NCBI RefSeq assembly: GCF_014652935.1
Contig: NZ_BMZT01000001.1
Coordinates: 248,001-312,000 of the forward strand
Direction of reading: 5' to 3'
Length of the DNA: 64,000 bases
Source of the DNA: Luteimonas padinae
GTDB taxonomy: Bacteria; Pseudomonadota; Gammaproteobacteria; Xanthomonadales; Xanthomonadaceae
A program made the translations under genes and the position numbers. This document shows, piece by piece, positions 51,934 to 60,668 of the stretch. The notes under the pieces are model-generated. The model searched no databases. It was not told the origin of the DNA and worked only from the letters and a program-made list of their open reading frames with translations. Position 1 is the first letter of the stretch; the number at the start of each line of letters is the position of its first letter.

Positions 51934-53148
51934 ATGGATACCGCAAGGACCGCATCGAGCGTACGCAAGGTGCTCTACCACCACCGCACCCAGGGCAAGG
52001 CCGTCGAGGGCGTGCACATCCGTGGCGTCACCGATGCGCTGCGCGCGGAAGGCGTCACGGTCGATGTCATCTCGCTGCCGGGCGCCGATCCCTACGCCTC
52101 TCCCGGGGCCATGTCGCCGACGCGCCAGGCGCGGCCGTGGATGGGCCTCGTCACCCGGCTGCCCGAGCCGTTGTTCGAGCTGGTCGAGCTGGCCTACAAC
52201 CTCGTGGCCGGCTGGCGGGTGGCGGCCTGGCTGCGGCGCAATCCCGACGTCGACTTCGTGTACGAGCGCTATTCGCTCTTCATGTACGCGACGGTGTGGC
52301 TGGCGCGCCGCCGCGGCGTGCCGGTGATCCTCGAGGTCAACGATTCGGCGATTGTCGAGCGCGTGCGGCCCCTGGCGCTCAGGCGCCTGGCGATGGCGAT
52401 CGAGCGTCGCGTCTTCCGCGACGCCGACGGGCTGGTGTTCGTCTCCAGCGTGTTCCGCGACCGCGCGCGCGCCGCGCATCCGGGCATGGCGCCGGCCATC
52501 GTCACGCCGAACGCGGCCGACATCGCGAAGTTCTCGTTCTCGCAGGAGCAGCGGGAGGCGACGCGCGCGCGGCTTGGCCTCGGCGACCACGTGGTCTGCG
52601 GTTACCTCGGCGCCTTCGTGCCGTGGCACGCGATCGACGCCTTCGTGCACCGCATCGCCGACCGCCTGGCCACGGCGCCCTGGCTGAAGCTGCTGCTGGT
52701 AGGCGACGGCGCGACCTATGCACCGCTGCGCGCCTTCGTCGAAGAGCGCGGGCTGTCGGGCCAGGTGCTGCTGACCGGCCGCGTGGCGCATGACGAAGTG
52801 CCCGGCCTGCTGGCCGCGATGGACATGGCCATCCTGCCCAGCGCCGGCGACTACACCTCGCCGGTGAAGCTGTTCGAGTTCATGGCCTGCGCGGTGCCGC
52901 CGGTGGCCCCCGGCTTCGCACCGGTGCGTGAAGTCCTGGACGAGGACGAGACCGGCTGGATGTTCCCGGCGGGTGACCTCGACGCCGCGGTCGACGCCGT
53001 GATCGCGCGCAGCATGGACCCCGCCGACCTCGCGCGGGTGGGCGCCAATGCGCGCCGCCGCGTGGCCGAGCGCCACCAGTGGCGCAACAATGTCCTGCAG
53101 CTGGTGGACTTCCACCATCGCCTGCAGGCAGCAAGGGAATCCGCGTGA
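51934..53148 (+). CDS. Family 4 glycosyltransferase (before the PLP decarboxylase)
   Basis: The 404-residue GT-B protein shows KVLYHHRTQGKAVEGVHIRGVTDAL, VDFVYERYSLFMY, GYLGAFVPWHAID, LLVGDGATYAPLR and the donor-site region SAGDYTSPVKLFEFMACAVPPVAP. It follows the FemAB-like gene by 3 nt and overlaps the decarboxylase start by 4 nt. Confidence 0.9.
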   Translation: MDTARTASSVRKVLYHHRTQGKAVEGVHIRGVTDALRAEGVTVDVISLPGADPYASPGAMSPTRQARPWMGLVTRLPEPLFELVELAYNLVAGWRVAAWLRRNPDVDFVYERYSLFMYATVWLARRRGVPVILEVNDSAIVERVRPLALRRLAMAIERRVFRDADGLVFVSSVFRDRARAAHPGMAPAIVTPNAADIAKFSFSQEQREATRARLGLGDHVVCGYLGAFVPWHAIDAFVHRIADRLATAPWLKLLLVGDGATYAPLRAFVEERGLSGQVLLTGRVAHDEVPGLLAAMDMAILPSAGDYTSPVKLFEFMACAVPPVAPGFAPVREVLDEDETGWMFPAGDLDAAVDAVIARSMDPADLARVGANARRRVAERHQWRNNVLQLVDFHHRLQAARESA

Positions 53149-54374
53149 ACACCGAACGCACGCCCATCGCATCCTCCGGCTGGCCGGTCGACGCCGCCGG
53201 TGAATTCCTCGTGGGCGGCCGTCCGCTGTCGCGGGTGGTGGCCGAGGTCGGGCGGACGCCCTGCTACCTCTACGACCGCGCGCGCATCGCCGCGCGGGCG
53301 CGAAGCCTCCGGGCCGCGCTGCCCGACGCGGTGCGCCTGCATTACGCGATGAAGGCCAATCCGATGCCGGCGCTGGTCGGCCACATGGTGGGCCTGGTCG
53401 ATGGCATCGACGTGGCCTCGGGCGGCGAGCTGAGGGTGGCGATGGATGCCGGCGCCGATCCCCTGCACGTATCCTTCGCCGGGCCCGGCAAGTCCGCCGC
53501 CGAGCTCGCGCAGGCCCAGGCCGCGGGCGTGCTCGTCAACGTGGAGTCGCTGCGCGAGCTCGACCTGCTGGCGCGGGCCAGCGAGGCGACCGGCACCCCG
53601 GCGCGCGTGGCACTGCGCGTGAACCTGCCCTTCGAGCTGAAGGCCTCCGGCATGAAGATGAGCGGCGGCGCGCGCCAGTTCGGCATCGACGCCGAAGAGG
53701 TACCGTCGGCGCTGCGTGCGATCGCTGCCGCGGGCCTCGCCTTCGAAGGCTTCCACATGTTCGCCGGCTCGCAGAACCTGCGCGCGGCGGCGATCGTGGA
53801 GGCGCAGGCGCGCAGCTACGAGCTGGCGCTGGGCTGGTCGGAGCTGCTGCCCGCGCCGCTGCGCAGCCTCAACCTCGGTGGCGGCTTCGGCATCCCCTAT
53901 GCGCCCGGCGAGGCCGGGCTCGACCTGGCGCCGGTGGCCGACAACCTGGCCGGCCTGGCCGCGCGCCTGGAGCGCGATGCGCCGGGCGCGCACCTGGTGG
54001 TCGAACTGGGGCGCTACCTCGTGGGCGAGGCCGGCCTGTACGTCGCGCGCGTGGTCGACCGCAAGGTGTCGCGTGGGCAGGTGTTCCTCGTGGTCGACGG
54101 CGGCATGCACCACCACCTCGCGGCCTCGGGCAATTTCGGCCAGGTGATGCGCCGCAACTATCCGGTCGCGGTGAACGGTCGGCGGGACGGCTTCGAAACC
54201 GCGAGCGTCGTGGGCCCGCTGTGCACGCCGCTGGACCTGCTGGGGGACCGGATGGAGCTGGGCGTGGCCGCACCCGGCGACCTGGTGGTGGTGTTCCAGT
54301 CCGGCGCGTATGGCCGCAGCGCCAGCCCGCGCGACTTCCTCGGGCATCCGGACGCGGCCGAAGCGCTGGTCTGA
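53145..54374 (+). CDS. PLP-dependent decarboxylase (exosortase A-associated, LysA-like)
   Basis: The 409-residue fold III protein has the PLP Lys in LHYAMKANPMPAL, GGGFGIPYAPGE for phosphate binding, the C-terminal catalytic Cys in VGPLCTPLDLL, and the closing GAYGRSASPRDFLGH. It resembles diaminopimelate/ornithine decarboxylases but belongs to the form found with ACP and AMP-ligase genes in exosortase loci, where it is thought to supply or modify the activated amino acid. Start GTG 53145 overlaps the glycosyltransferase stop. It is the last gene of the plus-strand operon; the export genes converge on it. Confidence 0.9.
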   Translation: MNTERTPIASSGWPVDAAGEFLVGGRPLSRVVAEVGRTPCYLYDRARIAARARSLRAALPDAVRLHYAMKANPMPALVGHMVGLVDGIDVASGGELRVAMDAGADPLHVSFAGPGKSAAELAQAQAAGVLVNVESLRELDLLARASEATGTPARVALRVNLPFELKASGMKMSGGARQFGIDAEEVPSALRAIAAAGLAFEGFHMFAGSQNLRAAAIVEAQARSYELALGWSELLPAPLRSLNLGGGFGIPYAPGEAGLDLAPVADNLAGLAARLERDAPGAHLVVELGRYLVGEAGLYVARVVDRKVSRGQVFLVVDGGMHHHLAASGNFGQVMRRNYPVAVNGRRDGFETASVVGPLCTPLDLLGDRMELGVAAPGDLVVVFQSGAYGRSASPRDFLGHPDAAEALV

Positions 54375-54412
54375 GCCCGGGTTCCTCCGTGGCCGCCGGC
54401 TGGCGCAGGCCC

Positions 54413-55156
54413 TCAGGCCGCTGCGGCGTCGGGAGCGGCCGTGCGCGACGGCTCGAGCATGCCGATGCGGCGCGCGGGGTTGCCGGCGACGATGCTGTAG
54501 GGCGCGACCTTCCCCGAGACCACCGCGTGCGCCGACACGATCGCGCCTTCGCCGATCTCGGTCCCGGGCATCAGCAGCGCTCCGGTGCCGATCCAGGCAT
54601 GGTCGTGCACGATCACCGGCTTGACGTCGGCGGGGTCGGGCGCGCCGCCCAGGCGCCGCAGTTCGGGATCGGTGGGGTGGCCGCCGGAATCGCGGAAGGT
54701 CACGCCCCCCGCGACCTGGACATGGCGCCCGATGCGGATCTCGCGGCCGACGACGAAGCGGGTCTCGTGGGCGATGTCGGAATGGTCGCCGATCTCCAGC
54801 CGCGGCCTGCGGCTGAAGCTCGCGGCGTAGCTGATCGAGATCTTGCCGCTGATGCGCACATGATCGCCGACGACGAGTTCGCCGCTGCCCTGGACCCAGG
54901 GCACGTGGATGCCGGTGGTGACGCCGCGTCCGACGCGGGTGCAGTAGGCCTTGAACAGCGGTTCGGCGACGAAGGTCCGGCGCAGCCAGAACAGCGTGCC
55001 GCGCAGGCCGAGGAACAGCCAGAGGTAGGGCCGGACCAGCACGCGTGGAGCGGGCAGGGTGAGGCCGCGGCCGGCGACGCGCACGCGCCGGGCGGCGCTG
55101 GCCATCGGGTGTCCGGAGGTGCGTGCCCAGTGGCGCAGGCCAGCCAGCGTGCTCAT
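54413..55156 (-). CDS. Left-handed beta-helix acyltransferase
   Basis: The 247-residue protein has hexapeptide repeats (VVGDHVRISGKISIS, IGRHVQVAGGVTF, IGTGALLMPGTEIGEGAIVSAHAVVSG, SIVAGNPARRIG) typical of sugar O-acetyltransferases. It starts inside the stop of the outer-membrane barrel gene (ATGA) and probably decorates the polymer or its precursor. Confidence 0.9.
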   Translation of the reverse strand: MSTLAGLRHWARTSGHPMASAARRVRVAGRGLTLPAPRVLVRPYLWLFLGLRGTLFWLRRTFVAEPLFKAYCTRVGRGVTTGIHVPWVQGSGELVVGDHVRISGKISISYAASFSRRPRLEIGDHSDIAHETRFVVGREIRIGRHVQVAGGVTFRDSGGHPTDPELRRLGGAPDPADVKPVIVHDHAWIGTGALLMPGTEIGEGAIVSAHAVVSGKVAPYSIVAGNPARRIGMLEPSRTAAPDAAAA

Positions 55157-56481
55157 CGCGGACGGTTCCCGTAGGACACCCACAGGTACCACACGTTCTG
55201 GCGGACCTCGTTGTCGAACACGCCGCTGTCTCGCTCGTAGCGGTACCAGCTCAGCGACGTGGCCCAGTGCGGGGTCCAGCGCTTCTCCAGCACGAGCCCG
55301 GCACGGCGGGTGTCGTCCTCCGCGGCCAGCTGCACGTACTCGGTGCGCTCGGCGCTGGCCCAGCCGGTCAGGGTCATCGTGGGCGTCAGGCGGTAGTCCA
55401 CGCCCAGCATGATCCCTTGCTCCTTTTCATCGGCTACGAGGGTGTCGATGTAGCGCAGGCGCTGGACATGGCCTTCGATGCGCCAGCCCAGACGCTCCCC
55501 CTGCTGGTCCCAGGCGAGGGCGACCCGGCGTTCGCGGTAGGCGGAGGGAATGATGGTCCCGTCGTCGACCAGCACGCTGCCGGGCACCACCGGCTCGCCG
55601 CCGCTGCCGCCGCCGATCGCGATGCCCTCGGCGAGCGCCGCGTCCGCGGCGTCGGAGAACTGGTTGATCAGCGTGGCGGAGAGCCGCCCCCGTTCGGCGG
55701 GGCGCCAGCCGGCCTCGAGCCGGACCAGCGGTCCGTCGCGGGTCTCGCCGTCGGCATAGTCGAGCCGGGTGTAGCCGGCGTCGATGGCGTAGTCGGTGGA
55801 GGCCTGGACGCGTTCGTAGCGGGCGTAGACATCGGTACGCTCGTGGTCGCGCGCGACCAGGTCGACGTCGTAGTCGACGTCGCTCCACTGCGCGTTGAAG
55901 CCCAGGTTGCTGCGATCGTCGAATTCGTGGGTGAGCCGCAGCGCCGCGCCGACCCGGCTCGAGTTGAAGGCGTCGGTGACTTCGGCGTGGCTGTCGATGT
56001 AGCGCGCCTCGAACCTCCCCTGCAGCCTGCTCCCCACGTCGAACAGCAGGTTGGGCCCGAACGACAGCACGTTGACCTGCTGGCGGTTGTCGGGGGAGTC
56101 GGCGTCGAACCGGTCGATGGCCTGCAGTTCGAGCTCGTCGCGCAGGGTGAAGCTGAGGCGGTCCGGGATGGCTACCCAGTTGAGGTAGGCCGACAGCATG
56201 CCCTCCACACCGTCGTCGAGCCCGCGCTGGAATTCGCGGTAATCGGCGCGGCCGGCGACCATGGCCTGGACCGTGGAGCCTTCCTGGGTGACCAGGAAGC
56301 CGAGTCCCGCCCGGAGGATGCGCTGACCGTCGGGATCGACCGGCACCAGGCGCGGGTTGTCATCGTGCTCGACCCCCGCGTCGAGCACGTAGTCGATGCG
56401 CGCGGCCGCGGCCGGCGCGGCGGCCAGCGCCAGTGCGACCGCGCCGGCGATCGCGGTGTACCGGGTGCGGAACCTGTCCAT
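55153..56481 (-). CDS. Outer-membrane beta-barrel protein of the export block
   Basis: The 442-residue protein has a signal peptide (AIAGAVALALAAAPAAAA). The rest alternates short polar and aromatic strands ending in aromatic residues (RLSFTLRDELELQ, LGFNAQWSDVDYDVDLV, WATSLSWYRYERD) and closes with YLWVSYGNRPR, as barrel proteins do. Similar proteins in exosortase-type loci are annotated as outer-membrane exopolysaccharide proteins. It may form or line the exit pore with the Wza-like lipoprotein. Confidence 0.82.
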   Translation of the reverse strand: MDRFRTRYTAIAGAVALALAAAPAAAARIDYVLDAGVEHDDNPRLVPVDPDGQRILRAGLGFLVTQEGSTVQAMVAGRADYREFQRGLDDGVEGMLSAYLNWVAIPDRLSFTLRDELELQAIDRFDADSPDNRQQVNVLSFGPNLLFDVGSRLQGRFEARYIDSHAEVTDAFNSSRVGAALRLTHEFDDRSNLGFNAQWSDVDYDVDLVARDHERTDVYARYERVQASTDYAIDAGYTRLDYADGETRDGPLVRLEAGWRPAERGRLSATLINQFSDAADAALAEGIAIGGGSGGEPVVPGSVLVDDGTIIPSAYRERRVALAWDQQGERLGWRIEGHVQRLRYIDTLVADEKEQGIMLGVDYRLTPTMTLTGWASAERTEYVQLAAEDDTRRAGLVLEKRWTPHWATSLSWYRYERDSGVFDNEVRQNVWYLWVSYGNRPR

Positions 56482-56500
56482 GGCGCGTCTCCCTGCCGTG

Positions 56501-57268
56501 TCAGTGGTTGTCGTTGAAGACGACGCCGGCGAGCTTGGCCGGGTCGAAGTTGGCCGCGGCCTTGTCGATGGCGTCCAGGGTGACCTTGCCGTAGCCGGCC
56601 ACCAGCACGACGATGTCGGCGAGGTCGGACAGGATGCGCGCGTCGGGCGAGTTCAGCGCCGAAGGCGCGTCGAGGATGATGTAGCGGTTCGGATCGGCCG
56701 AGCGCAGCGAATCGATCATGGTGCGCGCCCGCGCCGAGGTGAAGTACTCGCCCGCGATCTCGCGCACGCTGCCATTGGGGATCAGCTGCAGGCGCGGGAT
56801 GCCGGTCGGGTACTGGATCGCCTCGAGCTCGTCGACATCGCCGCCGAGGTAGTCCATCAGCCCACAGTGGTCGCTGCCCGCGGCCAGGGCCGCGTGCTGG
56901 CTGGGATGCAGCGCGTCGCAGTCGATCAGCATCGCGGTCTTGGCCTCGTCGAAGGCGAAGGCCAGCGCCAGGTTGCGGGCGACGAAGCTGCCGCCGCAGC
57001 CATGGCCCACCGGGGCCACGAGGGTCACGAAGTTCTGGTTGCCGCGCAGCCCGAGCAGGCGCGTGCGCAGGTCGCGAAAGGCGTCGGCCTGCACGCGAAC
57101 CGAGTCCTGGCGGTGGATCAGCCGGCGCTCCTCGAGCGTGCGCGGCGACAGCGGAGCGTCGTCCATGCGCGCGAGGTCGCGCGCGCCGTCGCGCCGCACG
57201 GGCGCGTGCCGGGCAGGTCCGTGGGCGGTGGCCGCGGAGCGGGGCGGCGTCAGCGGAACGGTGTTCAT
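56501..57268 (-). CDS. CpsD-like tyrosine-kinase-type ATPase with degenerate P-loop
   Basis: The 255-residue protein aligns with BY-kinase catalytic domains next to Wzz-like proteins (FRDLRTRLLGL, FVTLVAPVGHGCGGSFVARNLALAFA, TAMLIDCDALHPSQH, YIILDAPSALNS). The Walker A position reads G90-C-G-G-S94, where the family has G-x-G-K-S, so the phosphate-binding Lys is missing. There is also no C-terminal tyrosine cluster. It is probably a structural or regulatory partner of the chain-length protein rather than an active kinase. It overlaps that gene by 4 nt. Confidence 0.85.
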   Translation of the reverse strand: MNTVPLTPPRSAATAHGPARHAPVRRDGARDLARMDDAPLSPRTLEERRLIHRQDSVRVQADAFRDLRTRLLGLRGNQNFVTLVAPVGHGCGGSFVARNLALAFAFDEAKTAMLIDCDALHPSQHAALAAGSDHCGLMDYLGGDVDELEAIQYPTGIPRLQLIPNGSVREIAGEYFTSARARTMIDSLRSADPNRYIILDAPSALNSPDARILSDLADIVVLVAGYGKVTLDAIDKAAANFDPAKLAGVVFNDNH

Positions 57269-58851
57269 GCGGCCACGATCCTGTAGGCATATGTCAGGCC
57301 GTAGACCAGCACCACCGACGCGACCATGGCGACGGCAAGCGCCATGGATGCGTATTCGCGCCGACGTTCGCGCGGCGTCGGGTAGGCCGGCACCGTGGTC
57401 AGCAGCGGCAGGCCGGAATGCTTGACCAGCAGGTGCGGCGAACGGATGCGCGGATCGAAGCGCGCCACCGCGAACACCAGCGCCAGCGGGATCGCGACCG
57501 CCACCAGCAGGCCCGCGGCCGCGATGTGCATGAAGCGCAGTCCGGACGGACGCAGCGGCATCGTGGCCGGGTCCTGCACGCGCAGGGTCAGGCCGCGGTT
57601 CTCCTGGTCAAGACCCATCGACACCCGGGCGTTCTCGCGGCGGCGGAGCAGGTCCTGGTAGATCTCGCGGTTGACCTCGTAGTCGCGGGTGAGTTCGGCG
57701 AGCGCGCCTTCGGAGGCGGCGATGCGGCGGCTGCGGTCGAGCTCGTCGTCCAGAAGCGACTGCGCCACCTGCAGGCGCGAGCGGGTGGCCGCGCTCTCGC
57801 GCCGCGCCTGGGCGAGCTGGCTGCGCAGCTCCTGGTAGAGCGGGTTGGCCTGGGCCTCGTCGGACAGCGCGCCCGGAGCCGCCACCTCGCGGCGGTCGCG
57901 CTCATCGGCCAGCATCCGGTTGATGTCGTCGATCTGGTGGCGCAGGCGCACCACGTCGGGATGCTGTTCGGTGTAGGCCAGCAGCAGGCGGTCGCGCTCG
58001 GCCTGGAGTTCGATCAGGCGCGTCCGGTACAGGCCCTCGCGGGTCTGTACCGCGGTCACGGCCGACTCGCCGGAAAGCTGCGCGGCAATCGACGACTCGC
58101 GCGATTCCTGCTCGAGCAGGGCCATGCGCGTCTGTTCGACCTGGGTGCGCAGCGCGCCGATGCGGGTGGTGGCGTCGGCGGCGCTGCCGGGCTGCGCGTC
58201 GACGTTGCGCGACTGGTAATCCTGCAGGTTGGCCTCGGCGCTGGACAGCTTGGCGTGGTACTCCTGCACCTGGCTGTCGATGAACTCGTAGGCTTCGCGG
58301 CTCTCGCGCTCCTTGGCGGCGGCGGCCTCGCGCATGAACATGTCGCCGAAGGCCTCGGTGATGCGGTACGCGCGCTCCGGGTCGCGGTCGCGGTAGCTGA
58401 TCTGGACCAGGTCCGGCCGCGGGCTGTCGATCATCGTGCGGTTGCGGATCTCTTCCATCAGCCGGTCCTGCTCGACCGGGCTGGGGGTCCCGTCCAGCCA
58501 TCCGCCCACCGCCAGGGCTTCGGACAGCACCTTGCGGCCGTAGATGATCTGGCGCGCCATGCCGGCACGGTCGGCGACTCCGGTGGGCACGGCGCGTCCC
58601 TCCAGCAGCGGCTGGATGATGTCGCTGTCCTGGGCCAGGATCGTGACCGACGCGGTGTAGTTGCGAGGGATCACGAACAGGCCGACGACCAGGGTGAGCA
58701 GGGCGATGGCGGTGAAGATTCCCGCCAGCGGCACGATCCGCGACCGTGCTTCGCGCAGCAGGATCGGCAGCAGTTCGAGCGGTGCAAGCTCGGGCGCCCC
58801 GGGGGCCGGCAGGCCGGGCCGACGCGGGGCGGCAAGTGCGCTGGAGGCCAT
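57265..58851 (-). CDS. Wzz-like polysaccharide chain-length determinant (exosortase type)
   Basis: The 528-residue inner-membrane protein has an N-terminal helix (PLAGIFTAIALLTLVVGLFVI), a long periplasmic coiled coil (about 150-400: EFIDSQVQEYHAKLSSAEANLQDYQSRN, LYRTRLIELQAERDRLLLAYTEQHPDV), a second helix near 455 and a short cytoplasmic tail plus a third hydrophobic stretch. It would set polymer length and bridge to the exit complex. It begins inside the stop of the Wza-like gene. Confidence 0.92.
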   Translation of the reverse strand: MASSALAAPRRPGLPAPGAPELAPLELLPILLREARSRIVPLAGIFTAIALLTLVVGLFVIPRNYTASVTILAQDSDIIQPLLEGRAVPTGVADRAGMARQIIYGRKVLSEALAVGGWLDGTPSPVEQDRLMEEIRNRTMIDSPRPDLVQISYRDRDPERAYRITEAFGDMFMREAAAAKERESREAYEFIDSQVQEYHAKLSSAEANLQDYQSRNVDAQPGSAADATTRIGALRTQVEQTRMALLEQESRESSIAAQLSGESAVTAVQTREGLYRTRLIELQAERDRLLLAYTEQHPDVVRLRHQIDDINRMLADERDRREVAAPGALSDEAQANPLYQELRSQLAQARRESAATRSRLQVAQSLLDDELDRSRRIAASEGALAELTRDYEVNREIYQDLLRRRENARVSMGLDQENRGLTLRVQDPATMPLRPSGLRFMHIAAAGLLVAVAIPLALVFAVARFDPRIRSPHLLVKHSGLPLLTTVPAYPTPRERRREYASMALAVAMVASVVLVYGLTYAYRIVAA

Positions 58852-59471
58852 CAGAATGCCCGCTCGGGAACGGTGATCACGTCGCCCGGCGCCACCAGGT
58901 GGTTGGTGGTCAGGTCGCCCCGGCCCAGGATGCGGTCCAGCCGCACGGCGTAGCTGGTCGTGGACTCCTGGCCGCTGCGGCGGTACAGGGCGGCGCGGTC
59001 GGATGCCGCGAACTCGTTCACCCCGCCCGCGGCCAGCACCGCGTCGAGCACGGTCATGCCCTGGCGGAAGGGAATCGAGACCGGCTGCCGGACGGCGCCG
59101 GTGACGCGGATGCGCGACAGGTATTCGTGGCTGCGCAGGTCGGTCAGGATCACCGCCACCTGGGGCTCGCGCACATAGGCCGCCAGCTTGTCCTGGATGT
59201 CGGCGGCCACCTCCGCCGGGGTCAGGCCGCCGGCCACCACGTCCCCCACCAGGGGCACGGAGATGCGGCCGTCCGGACGCACGGGCACCGTGATCCCCAG
59301 TTCGGGGTTGCGCCAGACGGTGACCTGGACGATGTCGTCGACGCCGATGCGGTATTCGCCGACCGCGGCCTGCGGCTGGTCGGGGGGCACGCTGGTGGCG
59401 CCACCGGACGACGCGCAGGCGGCCAGCAGGGCGGCGAGCGCGAGGAGGATGGACAGGCGGAACGCGATCAT
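58851..59471 (-). CDS. Wza-like exopolysaccharide export lipoprotein
   Basis: The 206-residue protein has a lipoprotein signal peptide with the lipobox LLAAC. It contains a Poly_export domain (YRIGVDDIVQVTVWRNPELGITVPVRPDGRISVPLVGDV) and a SLBB domain (IRVTGAVRQPVSIPFRQGMTVLDAVLAAGGV), so it should form the outer-membrane export channel or its periplasmic part. It is the first gene of the minus-strand export operon and is divergent from galE. It is shorter than E. coli Wza and lacks a clear C-terminal amphipathic pore helix, as in other exosortase-linked homologs. Confidence 0.93.
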   Translation of the reverse strand: MIAFRLSILLALAALLAACASSGGATSVPPDQPQAAVGEYRIGVDDIVQVTVWRNPELGITVPVRPDGRISVPLVGDVVAGGLTPAEVAADIQDKLAAYVREPQVAVILTDLRSHEYLSRIRVTGAVRQPVSIPFRQGMTVLDAVLAAGGVNEFAASDRAALYRRSGQESTTSYAVRLDRILGRGDLTTNHLVAPGDVITVPERAF

Positions 59472-59603
59472 CGGGTGGCTTCCACGGCAACGGACTGCCT
59501 GTGAGAACGCGGAATTCGCCGGACTGCGGTCAGCGCCTGCACCCGCCGCCACCCGCGCCGGACTTTCGCGTACCCTGCCGCCACTTCGACGCGAGGAGGT
59601 CCG

Positions 59604-60632
59604 ATGCGCATCCTGGTCACCGGCGGCGCCGGCTACATCGGCAGCCACACGTGGACGGTCCTGGCCGAGCGTGGCTTCGAGGCCACCATCGCCGACAACT
59701 TCTGCAACAGTTCGACGCGGGTGCTCGAGCGCCTGGAGGCGATCTCCGGCCGGCGTCCGGACCTGCGCCGCGTGGATCTGCGCGACCGCGCGGCGGTCGA
59801 CGCGCTGTTCACCGGCGCCGGCTTCGACGCGGTCATCCACTTCGCGGCGCTGAAGGCGGTGGGCGAATCCTGCGAGCGCCCGCTGGATTACTTCGACAAC
59901 AACATCGCCGGCACCATCCACCTGCTGCAGGCGATGCGGGCGCATGGCGTCGGGCGCCTGGTGTTCAGTTCGTCGGCGACGGTCTACGGCGACCCGGACT
60001 CGGTCCCGGTGCGCGAGGATGCGCCGCTGCGCGTGACCAACCCGTACGGCCGGACCAAGCTGGTGATGGAGCAGCTGATCGGCGACCTGTGCGCCAGCGA
60101 CCCGGACTTCCACGCCGTGAACCTGCGCTACTTCAACCCGGTCGGGGCGCATGCGTCCGGCCTGATCGGCGAGGCGCCGGGTGGCGTGCCGAACAACCTG
60201 ATGCCCTATGTCTGCCAGGTCGCCGTGGGCCAGCGCGAGCGGCTGTCGGTCTTCGGCGGCGACTGGCCGACCGTGGACGGCACCGGCGTGCGCGACTACA
60301 TCCATGTCGTCGACCTGGCGCGTGCGCATGCCGACGCGCTGGACTTCCTGGTGCGCGAGAAGCGCAGCGCCAACATCAACCTGGGCACCGGGCGCGGCAC
60401 CAGCGTGCTGGAGCTGGTGCGGGCCTTCGAGCGCGCGTCGGGGCGCGAGGTGCCGTTCGAGGTCGTCGCGCGCCGGCCCGGCGATGTCGCCGAGGTCTAC
60501 GCCGATCCTTCGCTTGCGCACGAGCTGCTCGGCTGGCGCGCCGGGCACGACATCGACGCCATGTGCCGGGACGCCTGGCGCTGGCAGTCGCGCAACCCGC
60601 GCGGCTACGAGGACGGGGCCGGCGGCGACTGA
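59604..60632 (+). CDS. galE: UDP-glucose 4-epimerase
   Basis: GalE interconverts UDP-glucose and UDP-galactose, a precursor supply step for the polymer. The 342-residue protein has GGAGYIGSH for NAD, SSSATVYGD with the catalytic Ser, and NPYGRTK containing Y-x3-K; RYFNPVGAHASG and GVRDYIHVVDLARAH are diagnostic. A strong GAGGAGG ribosome binding site precedes the ATG. The 132-bp divergent gap to the Wza-like gene should contain both promoters. Confidence 0.95.
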   Translation: MRILVTGGAGYIGSHTWTVLAERGFEATIADNFCNSSTRVLERLEAISGRRPDLRRVDLRDRAAVDALFTGAGFDAVIHFAALKAVGESCERPLDYFDNNIAGTIHLLQAMRAHGVGRLVFSSSATVYGDPDSVPVREDAPLRVTNPYGRTKLVMEQLIGDLCASDPDFHAVNLRYFNPVGAHASGLIGEAPGGVPNNLMPYVCQVAVGQRERLSVFGGDWPTVDGTGVRDYIHVVDLARAHADALDFLVREKRSANINLGTGRGTSVLELVRAFERASGREVPFEVVARRPGDVAEVYADPSLAHELLGWRAGHDIDAMCRDAWRWQSRNPRGYEDGAGGD

Positions 60633-60668
60633 GGTCTCGCCGCGTCAGGCCGCGTTCCGCGCCCGGGC

